DNA of 64,000 nucleotides from Castanea sativa (GCF_040712315.1 NC_134023.1:16191442-16255441), one strand, 5' to 3'; positions 32,541-45,504 are shown, counted from the stretch's first letter. The notes: a model not told the origin generated them from the sequence alone. Program-made: numbers and translations.

Positions 32541-34408
32541 AAAAAAATTCAATTAGATTCTCAATTTTGCGCCACGTGTTCTATCTAATTTTTAATTTTG
32601 TACAAAGTGAATTATTAAGTATAAAAATTGATGAGTCTAAATCCAATTAGATTTTAAATTGCATTTTTATTGGAGTCCAATTTTGCGCCATGCCATCTAA
32701 TTTTTTAATTTTTGTAGAAAGTGAATTATTGAATGTAAAAACCAAAGAGTTTAAATCAAATCATAGGCCATTGTGCTATCCTTTTGAAGGGGATTTCATT
32801 ATCTTTAAAATGGATAAAATTTTATTTTGATCAAATGGTTGGATCAAAAATTCAAACTCAGCAAAAGAATGGCAAGCTTTTGGGATTTTGAACTCTTGGA
32901 TCATTGGAATAATTAATCCAATGTAATTCCTCATTTTATTACTTTTTAGAAGCGTGGCTTTCATTTTTTTAGGACTTAAACCAATATTTTGGCATGCTAA
33001 AGACCTTACAAAATAAGGTGATGATGCCAAAAATTGTAAGAATGCCACACGATCCTCACGTGCTCCCAATGAAGTACCTGCACAACTCAAAAGCTGAAGA
33101 CCTTAAGAGGAGTACCGGTGTAGTACCGGCCAAGTACCCTCCGATGGTCAAGTTATAGAAATCTCTTATTCGCAACTCTAGAGTGCCAGAACTGGGATTA
33201 ATTATACGTACCTTGCTTTGTGAGGGTCTTGGGATATTTATAGTAGTGTAGGGCCGAAACTTATGCCTTGGTCAAGAATTTTTTTCCTTCTAGGAGAGTA
33301 ACTCGTGGATTTTGCGTATCTTCTAGAGTTCTTTTCCTTATAGGAGTCCTTTTAATTAGGGTTATGCGTGTAGCACAAGAACTCCCCTTATACACGTATG
33401 CGTGGAGACCAAGTAAGGCCACGGACGGAGGTTTAATTAATCTCTTCAGCTTATCCCCATTAGCCTTCAATGTCATCCCTTTTTTAGGTCGTCATCTTAT
33501 AACTGGGGTCATTAGCTTACTACCTTCAGCATCTCCCTTCAGCTCAGTGGTCTTCAGCTTACCACCTTTAGTTTATTATCATCAGCTTACTGCCGTCAGT
33601 ACACAGGTGTCAGGTATGAGGGGGAGCTGTAGGCTTTACAAGAAGGTAGTTTCATGGGTTAAAGTTGATGACCTTGCTATATTCGTTGCCTTAGGTTTTG
33701 TCATGGACTAATTACAGAATTATCCTCATCATAAGGTATCAATAAATAAGAGGTTCCAAAAATAAAACAAAATCCTCGTTAAGATTGGCCCCACACCTCG
33801 CAAGGACATCGGCACATTTGTTTGCTTCCCTATAAGGGTGTTGATTTTTTTACTAATTAAAGGGATTCGATCAGACCTTCCTTGTAGTGCTAAATTGAAT
33901 CATTTGCATTGGAAGGCTCATTTGCTTTTTTCCCGAGCAGATCAAAAACCAGCTTGGCAAATAGCTGATAAATTTCTACAGCAAGACGATTTAAGGAGAT
34001 GCAGAGGTTAATTCCATCTCTTAAAGCTCAAAGCTAAGCTGTTACTTACTAACATCGTTGTCTATATATAGAATCTATACTGTAGCCTTAAACTTACTAT
34101 TATATTTAGCATGGTTTGTTATTGAAAATTAATATATTGAAGGATACTCCCTCTCAATTTACTGATCCCATCTCCATCATCCATTAAATTTTGGCAAATA
34201 GAGGAGGACGACACCGAGGAGATGGAGAGCTTTCCCTCACAAAAAAAAAAAAAAAAAAATACAGGTGACTTAACTCAACATGCCTCTTTTTTCAGCATCT
34301 TTCTTTCTTCTCAATGTAAAAAAAAAGAAGGTAAAATCAGTTACATTTAGCGTGTCACAAAAATGAAAACATGAGTTAGATCATGTTTTCATATATGATT
34401 ACACAACC
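32541..34408. other. Intergenic; possible degenerate LTR-like stretch
   Basis: 32,560-32,720 contains two similar copies of a segment with 'ccaattttgcgcca'-type wording. 33,090-33,740 is less AT-rich, with repeated CTTCAGCTTA/CATCAGCTTAC motifs and a TATTTATAG box near 33,235 read on either strand, resembling a decayed LTR. Neither end was found. No gene recognised. Confidence 0.35.
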
Positions 34409-35265
34409 ACCGCTCATGTCAAAATATTGAAGCACACATATGCGTTATTGTGTAAAAATACTTCATAACTACGAGGTGAGAAGTTGCTATTAGTAGAAGA
34501 TAAAGTAATATTAGTGAGGAACACTCTTGCCTAGTTGCCTTAACTTTCTCACCAATGCGGTTTCTCATGCCACCCTATTGTTGTTATAATAAAAGTTGAT
34601 GTTTTAGCTAACAATGTTGGATCTAAAGGCTCCAGCCCTTGGCTCATATTATTAGCTATTCAAATCAATACATAACATGTAGCAGCATATAGTACAAAGT
34701 TTGATTCCACTGCACGTTGGATAGAAAAGCTTTGTATGTATTCAACATAATTTTAACACACTAACTTAAGCTTTGAATATTAAGAGATGATATCCTAAGG
34801 GGCCACTGTTCGCTAAATCATAGATCAAACAATTTGTGCAAACAGAGTAATCGATAATAGGTAAAGAGATGAACACTTGTTTCGTTGGTAGGATATTCCA
34901 AGCTATCTCTAGATAAAACCCTTAAGTCACATATAAATAAATTATCGATTATTTAAATGTGAGAATAGAACTTTTTAATTTAAGCATAAGTGGTTTTCAG
35001 GAAATTTTGCTTGAAAAAAAGATAGAGACTATCAAGTAAATAATAATAATGGAAAATTATATTTTGGCTCTTTTAGTTTGGGGTTATTACCCATTTGGTC
35101 TTTAATTAAAGTTTTATTTTCTAATACTTTAATTAGTGCCTAAAGTTGTCTTTATTATTAATGTAGGCCTTCCAAATAAGTCTAACTGCGATCCCTTAAG
35201 TATTACATGCAAGCTTAAAAACAACATTAAGTTCCTAAAAACTTCTATCTCAAAAAAAAATAATA
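34409..35265. repeat. Dispersed repeat, copy B (partner at 12,578-13,420)
   Basis: Collinear and in the same orientation as the copy that abuts the NAC fragment. No NAC sequence precedes this copy, so the repeat is independent of it. Confidence 0.8.
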
Positions 35266-35397
35266 ATAAAAAATAAAATGGTTCCTTAAAACTTCATCCA
35301 TATTAGCAAGATAGCAACTTTGAAAAATGTTTCATTTCTTTTTGCTTTTATTAAAAACATATTCAGTCCAAGGGGTTAAAATAAACCCCTAGAGTTG

Positions 35398-35439
<42 letters not shown>

Positions 35440-36189
35440 GAGGTACAAGGCACATTTCCCGCTCTTTGCTTTGCGTATGCTAGTTTGAAATACACTTCTT
35501 TCACTATCTTCTTTGTACTTGTTTGGAATCTTTCTCTTGTATGAGCTAGGTTTGAAACCTGACTTTTTGGTCCTCTTCTCCAAACCTTTTCCTGATCAAT
35601 CATTCATTACACTCTCATTCTTAACTTTGACTTCAGTGTGTGGTTAAATCACCTCACTAAGAAAGACAATATAGCCATATTGAGAGAACTAGAAGCTCTC
35701 TAAGGGAGGCCCTTTCTTGATTTAGGTGTGAAGATACTCGTGACATTGGTAGAGTGGGTTTCTTGACCTTTTTAAACACACATATAAAAAAGCCCAACAA
35801 CAATTTGATCTAAAATCTAGAAAATAAAAAATAAAAAATTTTAGTAAGCCTAACAACAAAAATAAAAATTTGTTGATCTTAAACCTCAAAAAAAAAAAAA
35901 AAAAAAAAAACACATTTAGATCTTACCAAATTTAAAAGAGATGTAGCTCATAGGATTTTCTAATAAATTTATCATGCAACAATTTCAAAATATAAAACTT
36001 TATAGAAGGCAATTGTAAAACTTCATTTATTTGCCTTTTTTTTTTGTAACGACGATATATTCAAGTTTTATTTTTAACTTTTGTATAATTTATGTTTTTT
36101 ATTGAACCCACAAAAAAAAAAAAACAAAGTTTAGCTACAAAATTGATTATAGCCTAAAGTTACAATTTTACTCAATAAAATAAATATTA
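35266..36189. other. Intergenic; (TA)n and poly(A)
   Basis: Contains (TA)n at about 35,403-35,437 and a long poly(A) at 35,888-35,910. No gene recognised. Confidence 0.45.
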
Positions 36190-36941
36190 TTACATATTTT
36201 GAAAATCTAACTATTGAATTGCATGTTCTTTACGCTTTTAATACACATGTCAAATTTTGTGTCAATTGAATATTATTTACTATATGATCTATAAGTTTAT
36301 ATTTTATACATAATTTTAAACTTTAAAACTTGTAATTTAAACAACTTATTGATGACATAGCTATTGATTTTTAATGTTTTAGAAATTTTTCAAGCATAGA
36401 GGATATAATAAGAAGATGTAATTCAATGGCGGATTTGTCAAAATTCACCACTAATAAAAAGATATTAAGTAAAGTTGTAACCTTTGGCTGCAACTAATTT
36501 TATAACTGAATTTTGTACCAAAAAAAAAATCCTAGAACTGTCGCCATGGTTGCTTGTACCAAATCTTTGCCTCCATGCCTACATCCAAACCACAAAATTA
36601 CCACAATAAGTTCCCCTTAAAACACCTATTAACTTCATAAATATTCATTGTTGGAATCATCTAGCTGTCATAAATTACAAATATATTCACCTACTGTGTT
36701 AGAGGGACCATACTGAGTTACTGCAATTCAAAGATTGTGCTATATTGAGTTATGTGTTTAGAATTTAGATGCCTTTAGGGAATTACCAAGTTTAAATTAA
36801 AGGTAGATTTTTTTTATATATAGTTTAGGGACGAAAAAACAACTTTTGGTAAAATTTAGAGATCAAAATAATATTTTATCCTTTTATTTTTTAGTTCAAG
36901 TTGATTTCCACCGTGTTTCTCCAAAATAAAAATAATAAAAA

Positions 36942-36991
<50 letters not shown>

Positions 36992-36994
<3 letters not shown>

Positions 36995-37872
36995 GACTGA
37001 AAAGGTAGGAGTATATTAATCAAAAGAAAAACGAAACAAAAGAAACAAAAACAAAGAAGCCCGGCCCAGAGAAAAACAATGGACCTATAGCTCCAGGACC
37101 TCCAAGGCTCTTTTATTTTTTCTCTTTACTAAAGACAAAAAGCCATGCAAAATCATGCATAAAAAACAACGTAAACGTAAACATCATCTTTTGGGGACAG
37201 ACTTAGCTAGTCTCTGATATTCCTCAAGTAAGGAGTCGGCCTGGTGGAAGATCTCGCACGGGTGGGTTTGAACATGCTTGAACTGGAAGCGGTTTCGGGC
37301 GTTCCATAGTGACCATGAAGTTATGGCCCACAGCTCAAGGTCCTTACCGCCAAGTCTGTGTACCATATGGCGGGCGAGCATGAAGAACTCCTCTGTCTCG
37401 AAGCTGCTCTTTTGCAGTTTACCCCTAACCAAAGCCCATACATTACGGGCAAACGGGCACTCCCACAAAATATGTTGTGTTGTTTCTTCATGCTGTCCAC
37501 AAAAGGAGCACTTCGGGTCAATCTACACTTTCCTCCGGGCAAGGTTGGATCTTGTGGAGAGAACATTAGAGCACGCTCTCCACATAAAGGTCCTAACCTT
37601 CAGAGGCACGTTTAGGGACCATAGCTTCTTCCACAACCGCTGATCTTGCGAGGCGGAGGAGTGTTCCCCAAAGCACGGATGGCTGAGCCGGAGGGCCACT
37701 TGGTATGCCGTCTTCATCGTAAACTGCCGGGACTTATTTTCCTTCGTCGTTGAGCAAGTCACATACTCTCAAATCCTGGTCAACCCCGTCTCTGAAACGT
37801 GGAGGGTGTGGTAGCCACTTCCCATACAGACCCTTCCCTGATGATGTCGCGAGCTTGCAGCAAGCTTCTCCA
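36992..37872 (-). mobile_element. 5'-truncated LINE (zf-RVT region)
   Basis: Minus strand encodes LWSLNVPLKVRTFMWRACSN, then CSFCGQHEETTQHILWECPF, a CxxC…HxxxxC zinc-binding RT-associated domain, and a C-terminal stretch ending SVPKR before a stop at about 37,184. One frame break lies near 37,500. The RT and endonuclease are missing. Its absence from the partner block confirms insertion. The 3' side abuts a long (TA)n at 36,942-36,990 rather than poly(A), so the exact end is uncertain. Confidence 0.75.
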
Positions 37873-38185
37873 CCCCACTTAAATTAAGGATAAAAATTAT
37901 TTTGGCAAATGGTTAAAAGACAGTGAGGAATAAAATAAAATAAAAGGATGAAATAGTGAAATTAAAAACAAATCTTAAATACATCGAATTGTATGCTCCA
38001 CATTTTACTCATAGTTATACACTATATTTACAAACTCTTTTCATTTACACAATTTTTTATTTTGATTAAAAAAAGAAAAGAATGATAAGTTTTTACTCAC
38101 AATTAAAGGAGAAATATCAATGGTAAAATCATATTAGAATTAATAATAATTTACCAATTAAGATTTGTATAAAATTATTGTAAAA

Positions 38186-38238
<53 letters not shown>

Positions 38239-38289
38239 CTCAAAAGAATAAAAATAAAAAATAAAAAGTTTCACGTTGCAGTTCTAGTG

Positions 38290-38559
38290 AATCACACTCA
38301 CGTGGCAGAGCATGTGGCAATGGACGGTAATGGAGAGAAAACTGACGGAGAGGACGAGAATCCCGAATTCTTCCTGTACGGACAGTGGCGTCTGCCGTTA
38401 AAGCATCATCCATCCAACCTATTTCATTTTTTCTTCTTCTTCTTCTCTCTCTCTCTGCCAAATCCCAATTTAGGTCCTTAATTTTTGCTTATTTCTTTGT
38501 CAAAATTATATTTTTAAGTCCTCAGTATATCCAACTCATATGGTTTGGTTTCTTTGGAG
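38290..38559 (+). promoter_or_regulatory. Orphan copy of oxygenase-gene promoter and leader exon
   Basis: Near-identical to 60,352-60,628: CACGTGGC box at about 38,299, a CT-rich leader, and an exon end at 38,559 followed by GTCAGTTC. No coding exon follows: about 800 bp into the intron the copy is cut by a CACTA element. It could still start transcription, but the transcript would run into transposon sequence. Confidence 0.65.
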
Positions 38560-39377
38560 GTCAGTTCTCTACTTCCCTCTCTGTTCATATACGTAAATAT
38601 ACTTGTTTTGCTGAGATTAACAATGATTGCTTGGTGAATGTAATTTTTGAAAAATGGGATCTTTTTTAATTAATATCTTTATTTTTAGCTCAAATATTTA
38701 ATCGGTTTGAATTTTTTTAGAGGTTTATTGACAATGGTGCAAGAATTTTTTTTTTTTTTTTTTTGGGTTAATTGTTGATTTTTTTTTAGTTATGTAAGAG
38801 GGAAATAAGCTAATTCTAGGCACATTATTCTTGATTTTCCATTTGTGACGTGGGTTTTTGCTGACACTAAAAATTTAGTAGTTACTATGAAGAGTAGAGT
38901 ATTAGTTTTGTATTTGTTCCAGTTCAATTGAATCATCTGTTATTCTGGTGCTGAAGGGGGTATTGGTCTTGGCTTGGATGAGTTAATTTGTTTCTTGATT
39001 TGAGCTTGGTTGGGATGCGTTGTGTGGTCTCGGAGGGATGCCTTGATGATCTTCATAGATATGGAAATTTGGAATTGGTGACCAAGTGCATGATTTCTTC
39101 TTTGGATTTGATTTGGGAAAGCATATGCCTTTCTTTTACCATATATGTGGCCGATACTAACTAGTCTATCAAGTATCCATAATTGATCCCAAATTTTTGG
39201 GACTTTAAAGGCTTTGTTGTTGTTGTTGTTGTTGGATAAGCATTTCATTACCATGTAACTGTTAACGGTCCAAAGATGATGTTGCTTCTATATGTTCTTC
39301 TCTAGCTAGACGTCTTTTGTTCATATGAAATGGACACTTCTAAAACCCCCCAACATCTCCATGTCTGGACATGCTAG

Positions 39378-41330
39378 CACTACAAGAAATTTGGTCTTTA
39401 GCGACGGCATATAGTCATCACTAATGCTTTAAATATCGTCGCTAATTATATTGGTGACGAAAAATGTCGTTGCTAATTTTTGTTAAACAAAAGTGGTAAC
39501 AAAAAAGTATTTTAGTGACGATATTAATGTCTTCACAAATACAATACTATTAACGATGACAAAGTCGTCACTAATAGTGACAATTGTCGTCATAAATAAC
39601 TCGAGATCCCAAGACGAAATGTTGTCGCTACTATCTCATTAGTAGTGATGAAATTTTTTGTCATCGCTATTAGATTATTATTAAACACGACATTTTTGTT
39701 GTCGCTAATATGTCATTATTAGCGAGTACGCTTGCTGTCGTCACAGATAATGATAGATAAGTGACCACAAACATGTCATCACTAAAAATTGCATATTAGC
39801 GATGATATTGTTTGTCGTCACTAATGATATGATAAAATATTAGCGATGACATTGTTGTTGCTAATAATATTTTAAGTTTTTTTTTTCTTTAAAATTTATA
39901 TTCTAAATTTTACATGGATACCTGTTGGGAAATAACAAGGCACAATCCTATACACATAAAAAATTTTCAATCACAAATACTCATATAAGCATAACGACTG
40001 CTCAATCAATAACTATTAATAAGGGAAAATAATACCCAAGTTCAATATCATATGCATAATAAAAAGCTCCAATCTATTCACTCAAATACTAATCAATGAT
40101 AACGAATTCCTTGTGAAGATATGCAACCAAGTTGAAACTTGTTGCAATGAAATATATCTACCCTCTTCATCATCTCATTAATGCATGGACATGTGCACTT
40201 CCATGCAATCATAGAGAGAACCATCTTTCTTTGTGCGGGTCATTTTATAAAAATCCACTTTTCCAATCTCTTTAATTACCACTTTGATTTTTCTGCAAAT
40301 TATAAAGATAAAATTAACATGTATACACTAGCATTATTATAAATAATAAAGAATTATATTGTTGCAACCTCTTCATAATAATCAATAAATGATTTGGATC
40401 CACAAGTGTGACCACTTTTGTTCTTTCCTCTGTTCTCCTTATTTTAGTCTGACTTACCCTAACAAGTATTAGATAGAAAAAAAAAAAAAAAAAGATAACA
40501 ATTAAAACAAAGAGAATTAAAAATCATAACAAAGAATATATCAAAATATAATTGTGTTGAAAATGATTTACATTTTAGTATTAACAATATTTTCCTTCCA
40601 TGTGCTTGTTTCATATAAATCACATAAAGCATCCCATTTATCCCGTGTCAATTCTAGTGGAACATTGGCCCTTACTTCCTCCTTATTAAATTTCAAGTTC
40701 TCCTTGTAATAGTTACTACAAACATTATTATATAGGTACTTAACAATGAAATCTCCATACACTTTTTATGCTCAACGCTATTTGGGTCCAACAAGAAACC
40801 AGCCTAAAATGTAATAATTAAAAAAACAATTATCATTCATTTTTTTACACAAATTTTAAATACCAAGCCTTTGTAGTAACAACTTACCACCAAAACATTC
40901 TTCAACATTTGTCGGTGTTCTTGTGGGGCCTTAGACAAAGATTGATAACTGAGGTTCGCATTTTCACGAATGATGTAGCCACCCTTCTTGTAAACACACT
41001 AGCATTTTTGCCCACAGGCCCTTGGGCCCCTGGAGGGATGGTTATCGGAATGAGTCTATTTTCCCTTAGTTTTTTAAATTTGGTGCATAAATTTCTACCT
41101 CTTTTCCGTTTGTTGGCCATAGTAGCTATTAGGAAAAATAAGACAGCATAGTCAGTAGCATTTTGGCAAATTAACTTATTCAAAGTCTATACAATAACAA
41201 AGATAACTACATGAAAGATTAAACTTTCACTCACTAGATGTAGTAAGGGCTCCTTGCTCACTTGAAATGGGAGTTGAGTCAACCATCTCATGTGGTGGTC
41301 CATTAGGTGGAGTAGACATTCTTCTTAGGG
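39378..41330. mobile_element. CACTA (En/Spm) transposon remnant
   Basis: Starts with CACTACAAGAAATTTGG, followed by 450 bp of subterminal repeats of the GTCGTCGCTAAT / ATTAGTGACGAC type. Inside, on the minus strand, are exons of a plant CACTA-associated protein. The opposite terminus was not found, so the right limit is approximate. Insertion or rearrangement here ended duplicated block 4. Confidence 0.7.
40340..41319 (-). pseudogene. Transposase_24-type CACTA protein remnant
   Basis: Minus strand, likely exons: 41,319-41,235 (MSTPPNGPPHEMVDSTPISS… ending at GTGAGTG), from about 41,125 (MANKRKRGRN, then GAQGPVGKNASVFTRRVA), about 40,780-40,560 (LTRDKWDALCDLYETSTWKE) and about 40,445-40,345 (NKSGHTCGSKSFIDYYEE). 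The last two pieces match the plant Transposase_24 / Ptta-En-Spm family, whose members accompany CACTA transposases. In-frame stops separate the pieces, and no catalytic TNP2-type transposase is seen. Confidence 0.65.
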
Positions 41331-42208
41331 GGGCCAAAAAATCATTAATACATACAAAATATCACATATCTAAAAAAACATATCATGAATTTAAAGAAAA
41401 ATAATTTAAATGGAGACACAAACAGATTGTTAATTAAACAAAAAATAAATAGAAAAAATAAGCCTAATTCTTTCTTCTACTTCCCAAACCAAAAAGACAG
41501 TAGTCTAGCATCAAAGGAGAATCTTTCTTTTGGAGAATAATAGAAAGGTAATAAACATGTTGAGTCCCAATATCCCAAACAAGAGAGAGAGAGAGAGAGA
41601 GATAATTAATATTTTTTCCCTACAATGTACAATACACAATTCAATATACAATTTAAGTTATTTATTGTTCATAGTGTGCTACAAAAAAAAGTGTAATCAA
41701 TTATTACATGAGTTAGATATGTTTGAAAAAGCAAGAAATAATATAAAATTAGATTCTATACCATATTTTTATCTATAAATGGAGAAATTGAAAAGAAGCT
41801 CAAAGTAATTTTCCATTAGTTCTACACACTCATACTAAAAAAGATGGAAATTTTGCGAGAGATGAATGACATAGGAAGTGGTTACATTTAGAACTCAAGA
41901 GTCAAAGAATAAAATTAATCCACTTTTTTCGAGTGATCCGTGTTTTTTATTTGTCCCCCCCCCCCCCCCCACCAAGACATAAGAAATTAAACTACTTCTC
42001 TCATCCCCTTGGTACATTTTGGTCATAAAGGAATTATTGAAATACTCTAATGGAAGTGGTTTGCAGTTTTAACAAAGATATACTTATATAGTTAAATGCA
42101 TCCTTTTAGCCTATGAATTCACTTTATTTGTCACTTCAATAGCCTATTGAACTACATCAAATTTAAACATTATTCTAATAGCATATTGATCAGATTAGTA
42201 TTAAAGAA
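41331..42208. other. Intergenic; GA and poly(C) tracts
   Basis: Contains (GA)n at about 41,583-41,602 and a poly(C) run at 41,957-41,970. No gene recognised. Confidence 0.45.
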
Positions 42209-42368
42209 AGAGCAATGTTAGAATCACAACTTGTTGTCCATTTTTTGCCACAACTCGCCTCGAGTTGTGGTAGTGTGGGCTCACAAGTTTTTTTCTACCA
42301 CTTACAACTTGCCATTTGATAAATTGTGGCAAAAGTTTTGCAATAAATTGTGGTACTAGCATTTTTCT
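42209..42368. mobile_element. 160-bp hAT-like MITE
   Basis: TIRs AGAGCAATGTTAG and the complement of CTAGCATTTTTCT, flanked by TTAAAGAA on both sides (42,201-42,208 and 42,369-42,376). An 8-bp duplication fits hAT. Confidence 0.75.
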
Positions 42369-42522
42369 TTAAAGAACTAGCTGATAAATATTGTGAATTC
42401 ACTATGGTTATCACTTCAACAACCTACTGCACCACCATCAAATTTAAACATTATACTATTAGCATATTTAGTAAATCAATATTAAGAACTAGTTAGTGAA
42501 TACTTTAAATAAAACATGTAGC

Positions 42523-43461
42523 CAGGGGCGGAGCTATGTTGTCCATTTGGGGGGCCATGCCCCCCCCCCCCCCCCCCCCAAGTTTTGATTTCTTCTACTG
42601 TTAGGCTATGAGTTTGATAGCAAAAAATAAGTAAAAGGCTATGGCCCCCTAGAAAATAATGACGGCCCCCCCCCCCCCCCCCCAATTCTTTCTAGGATCT
42701 CTACTTAGTCCAATAGATAACCCAAGTCCTCAAATAAAATACTAGTTAGCTCTCTCAATTGTCCAAATGATTTGTTGTCAATCCAAATATCCAATAGACA
42801 ATAATCCACACTCTCAAAATATCGTCTTTTACCAATCATTTTCAAACAAAATTTTACTCTTTTTTTTTTTCCCATCATTGTCAATCTCAAGAAGCCACCT
42901 ATGAGATTCTCAAAGAAAATAGAAGTTATCACTGCTACTTTTTCTCTTGATACAAGCCCACACTACCTTATGTTTCTTTCCTCTCATTGTTGATTGCTCT
43001 GAACACATTAACTCTCTTCTTAAAAATGGTAGAAATCAAATAAACTCCTTTTATCTAAAAAAAAATCCATATTTGCTTTTAGTTCCAGCTTCTTCTTGTG
43101 TCTCAGTATTTCAGGTTTGTTTGTTTCTTCAACATCATATGGGCATTTAGATTTATGCCTTTTATATATATGTGATAATGGTCATTTAGTTTTATGAATA
43201 TGCTTTGTTTATTAAGTTGTTCAATTTGTTGTATTGCTATATGATAATATATTATATCACTTTCCATATCATCATTTTTTTTTTAATTTGAAATTAGGAG
43301 CTGAATAATTCAATAAAAAATAAGAAAATTTTCAATATTATGGATAATGATGGGTTGGTGCTTAAAATAATAGTATGCAAATTTTTGTATATGTGTATGG
43401 TAAAATAGACTGCCTTTTGTAACTTGGCCCCCTCAAATACAAATTCCTGGCTACACCCCTG
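42523..43461. mobile_element. 939-bp non-autonomous hAT element
   Basis: Left end CAGGGGCGGAGCTA, right end complement CAGGGGTGTAGCCAGG, flanked by a perfect 8-bp CATGTAGC duplication (42,515-42,522 and 43,462-43,469). Two poly(C) tracts (about 42,560-42,579 and 42,666-42,683) lie inside. No transposase is present. TIR sequence and TSD length are diagnostic of hAT. Confidence 0.92.
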
Positions 43462-43569
43462 CATGTAGCATTACCAACTAATAGACACTTACACTTGGAA
43501 ATTGAATAAATCCATTATGTAATGTGCAATACACAAATAGTTTTTTTTTTTAAGCAAACAATTTTTTTG

Positions 43570-43574
43570 AAAAC
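43570..43574. repeat. Target-site duplication of the gypsy element (left)
   Basis: AAAAC, repeated at 53,085-53,089. Confidence 0.9.
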
Positions 43575-44070
43575 TGAAGGGGATAAAAATAGTAAATGGA
43601 TGGACAGAGATGACGGGTCGACACCATGAGTGACCCAGCTATGACGGTTGGGTGTTGCTGAATATCCGTCCTGTATAAATTAATTATGGCTGCCACGTGG
43701 CATGTCGTTTGATACATTTCGGATAAGCCTTTGCTTTATCCCCACGCAAACGTGTATATTTGGACTTCTTGCGACGCACGTTTGGGAAGACTCCTATATG
43801 GAAAGGAACTTGAGAAGGAAGTTGTATCCTTAAAGAAAGGTAATTCTACTCAATATAAATACCCCAGAAACCCTAGGTATGAAGGTACGCATAATATTCT
43901 TAACTCTAGCACTCTAGGGTTAAAGGAACAAGATTTTAACTTGACCTTCGGAGGGTATTCGGCCGACACCACACCGGTGCTCTCCTCTAGGTTCTTCGTT
44001 TTACTTTTGCAGGTGTTGCTTTCGTTTGAGGAGTGTTTGGAACTCACTGGTGATATTTTCGGCATCATCA
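43575..44070 (+). repeat. 5' LTR (496 bp)
   Basis: Begins TGAAGGGGAT and ends GGCATCATCA (TG…CA). TATAAATA at 43,854-43,861 is the likely TATA box. Against the 3' LTR I count five substitutions and one indel. Confidence 0.95.
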
Positions 44071-44072
44071 GT

Positions 44073-44090
44073 TGGCGCCGTCTGTGGGAA
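44073..44090 (+). promoter_or_regulatory. Primer-binding site
   Basis: TGGCGCCGTCTGTGGGAA, two bases after the 5' LTR. TGGCGCC starts are standard for plant gypsy PBS. I could not assign the primer tRNA with confidence. Confidence 0.75.
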
Positions 44091-44166
44091 CGAGGAAGAA
44101 AATCTTCTGATTATTTTTAGCCTCGCTCTATCCCTGAGACAAAGAGTTGCATGGCACTCGCCGTCG

Positions 44167-45500
44167 ATGGCGACGAACAACAATCAAGGCGACGAACCAC
44201 GTGCCACCGCTTTGGAAAGGCAGTCCAAACGCTTGCGGCGGCGGTTGAGCGCCTCACTAAGCAAAATCATGATTTGGAAGAACGTTGCGGCAAATAACGC
44301 AAATCAAAGTGCACCACGGGAAGATCGGGGAGGGCGCTAGCCCCGAAGGAAGGAACGTGGAAAGACACGAGGCGACAACGCTCCGACTAGACCCGAGCGA
44401 CAAGAAACCAATCCACCACTTGCTTTAGAAACGATGCCGACCCACATAGCCACCGAGATGCGGGAGATGAGGGAACGTATGGATGCCATGATGAACGCCC
44501 TGCAAGGGAAGGGTATCCGACGATACGGACGACCTAGTCCATAGAACGGATTCACCATTCACGGCGTTGGTGAATTCATACCCGTCCCTTCGAAGTTTAA
44601 AATGCCCCATGTGGAAAACTATGACGGATCCCAAGGACCCGTTGGATCACCCGGAGTCTTTCGAACTCTAATGCATCTTCGGGGTGTACCGGACGAGATC
44701 ATGTGCGGGGCTTTCCTCACCACCTTGAAAGGGCTGCGAGGATTGGTACAAGTTGACGCCCAATTCCATCGGCACTTTTAAGGAATTAGGTGCACGTTCG
44801 TGTCACACTTCATTGGAAGTCATCGGCACAAGAGGTCTATTGCATGTATATTGGGAATTAAACAACGAGAGGGTGAGACTTTAAGGTCTTATATAGCCCG
44901 CTTTAATAAGGAATCCCTCTCGATAGACGAGGCCGACGACAAGACACTGTGGCGCATTCACAAACGGGTTACAAGAGGGTAAGTTCTTATTTTCCACTAT
45001 GTAAGAATGACCCAAAGACTATGTTCGATGTCTATTACAGGCGACGAAGTATATGAACGCGGAGGATGCCTTCTGGCCAAAGAAGACTACAAACCAAAGA
45101 AAAGGAGAGAGAGGAAGATATGAAACCGGATAACGGACGAAAAGTGGCTAGAACCAGAGATCGACGAGAAGGACCGGAGACCCGAGCCGCCTTCGGGGAG
45201 GTTCACAAGTTTCACCCCCTCGCGGCCCCGATTGACCAAGTGCTAATGCAAATCAAAGATGAAGGAAGCTTGACATTCCGGGTAAGTTGAAGGGAGATCC
45301 GAACAAGAGGTCGAGAGATAGATATTGCCGCTTTCACGGGACCACGGCCATGATACGACGGATTGTTTTGATTTGAAACAACAGATTGAAGCCCTTATAA
45401 GGCAAGGAAGGTTGCAAAGGTTCGTGAGGAAGGAAAGAGCTGATCATCCTCGGGAGCAGAATCCTAGACGAGAAAACGAGCGTCCCGGACCACCGTAACG
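44167..45500 (+). pseudogene. gag: gag, multiply frameshifted
   Basis: The likely start is ATG 44,167 (MATNNNQGDEPRATALERQS). Later pieces in different frames show the capsid region typical of plant gypsy gag: SKFKMPHVENYDG-like sequence near 44,590-44,630, then SHFIGSHRHKRSIACILGIK and LRSYIARFNKESLSIDEADD (44,800-44,945). A CRFH…GHD knuckle-like stretch lies around 45,326-45,355. At least eight frame changes or stops occur. Gag would form the cytoplasmic particle that packages the RNA. Confidence 0.85.
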
Positions 45501-45504
45501 GACA

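Larger units (their letters stand above)
36190..39377. repeat. Duplicated block 4, copy A (partner at 58,030-61,445)
   Basis: Same order and orientation as the partner that leads into the oxygenase-like gene: ACATGTTCTTTA…, the 'ctttgcctccatgcc' segment (36,566 and 58,409), the leader exon and the first ~800 bp of the intron. Copy A is interrupted by a LINE (about 36,992-37,872) and stops at 39,377, where a CACTA terminus begins. Confidence 0.85.

Noticed and set aside
32776..33090. 104-codon minus-strand ORF
   Set aside because: Reads as unrelated low-confidence peptide; no family recognised and no supporting splice or promoter signal.
33268..33711. 147-codon ORF as a gene
   Set aside because: Overlaps an LTR-like degenerate stretch, with no domain; the opposite strand is also open.
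33875..33893. TTCCTTGTAGTG as right-hand terminus of the CACTA element at 28,653
   Set aside because: Only the CTTGTAGTG core fits; the inner bases differ and no subterminal repeats precede it.
43731..44120. Plus-strand ORF (129 codons), repeated at 52,745
   Set aside because: Lies wholly in the LTRs, so both copies arise from LTR identity; it crosses the TATA box and LTR end.
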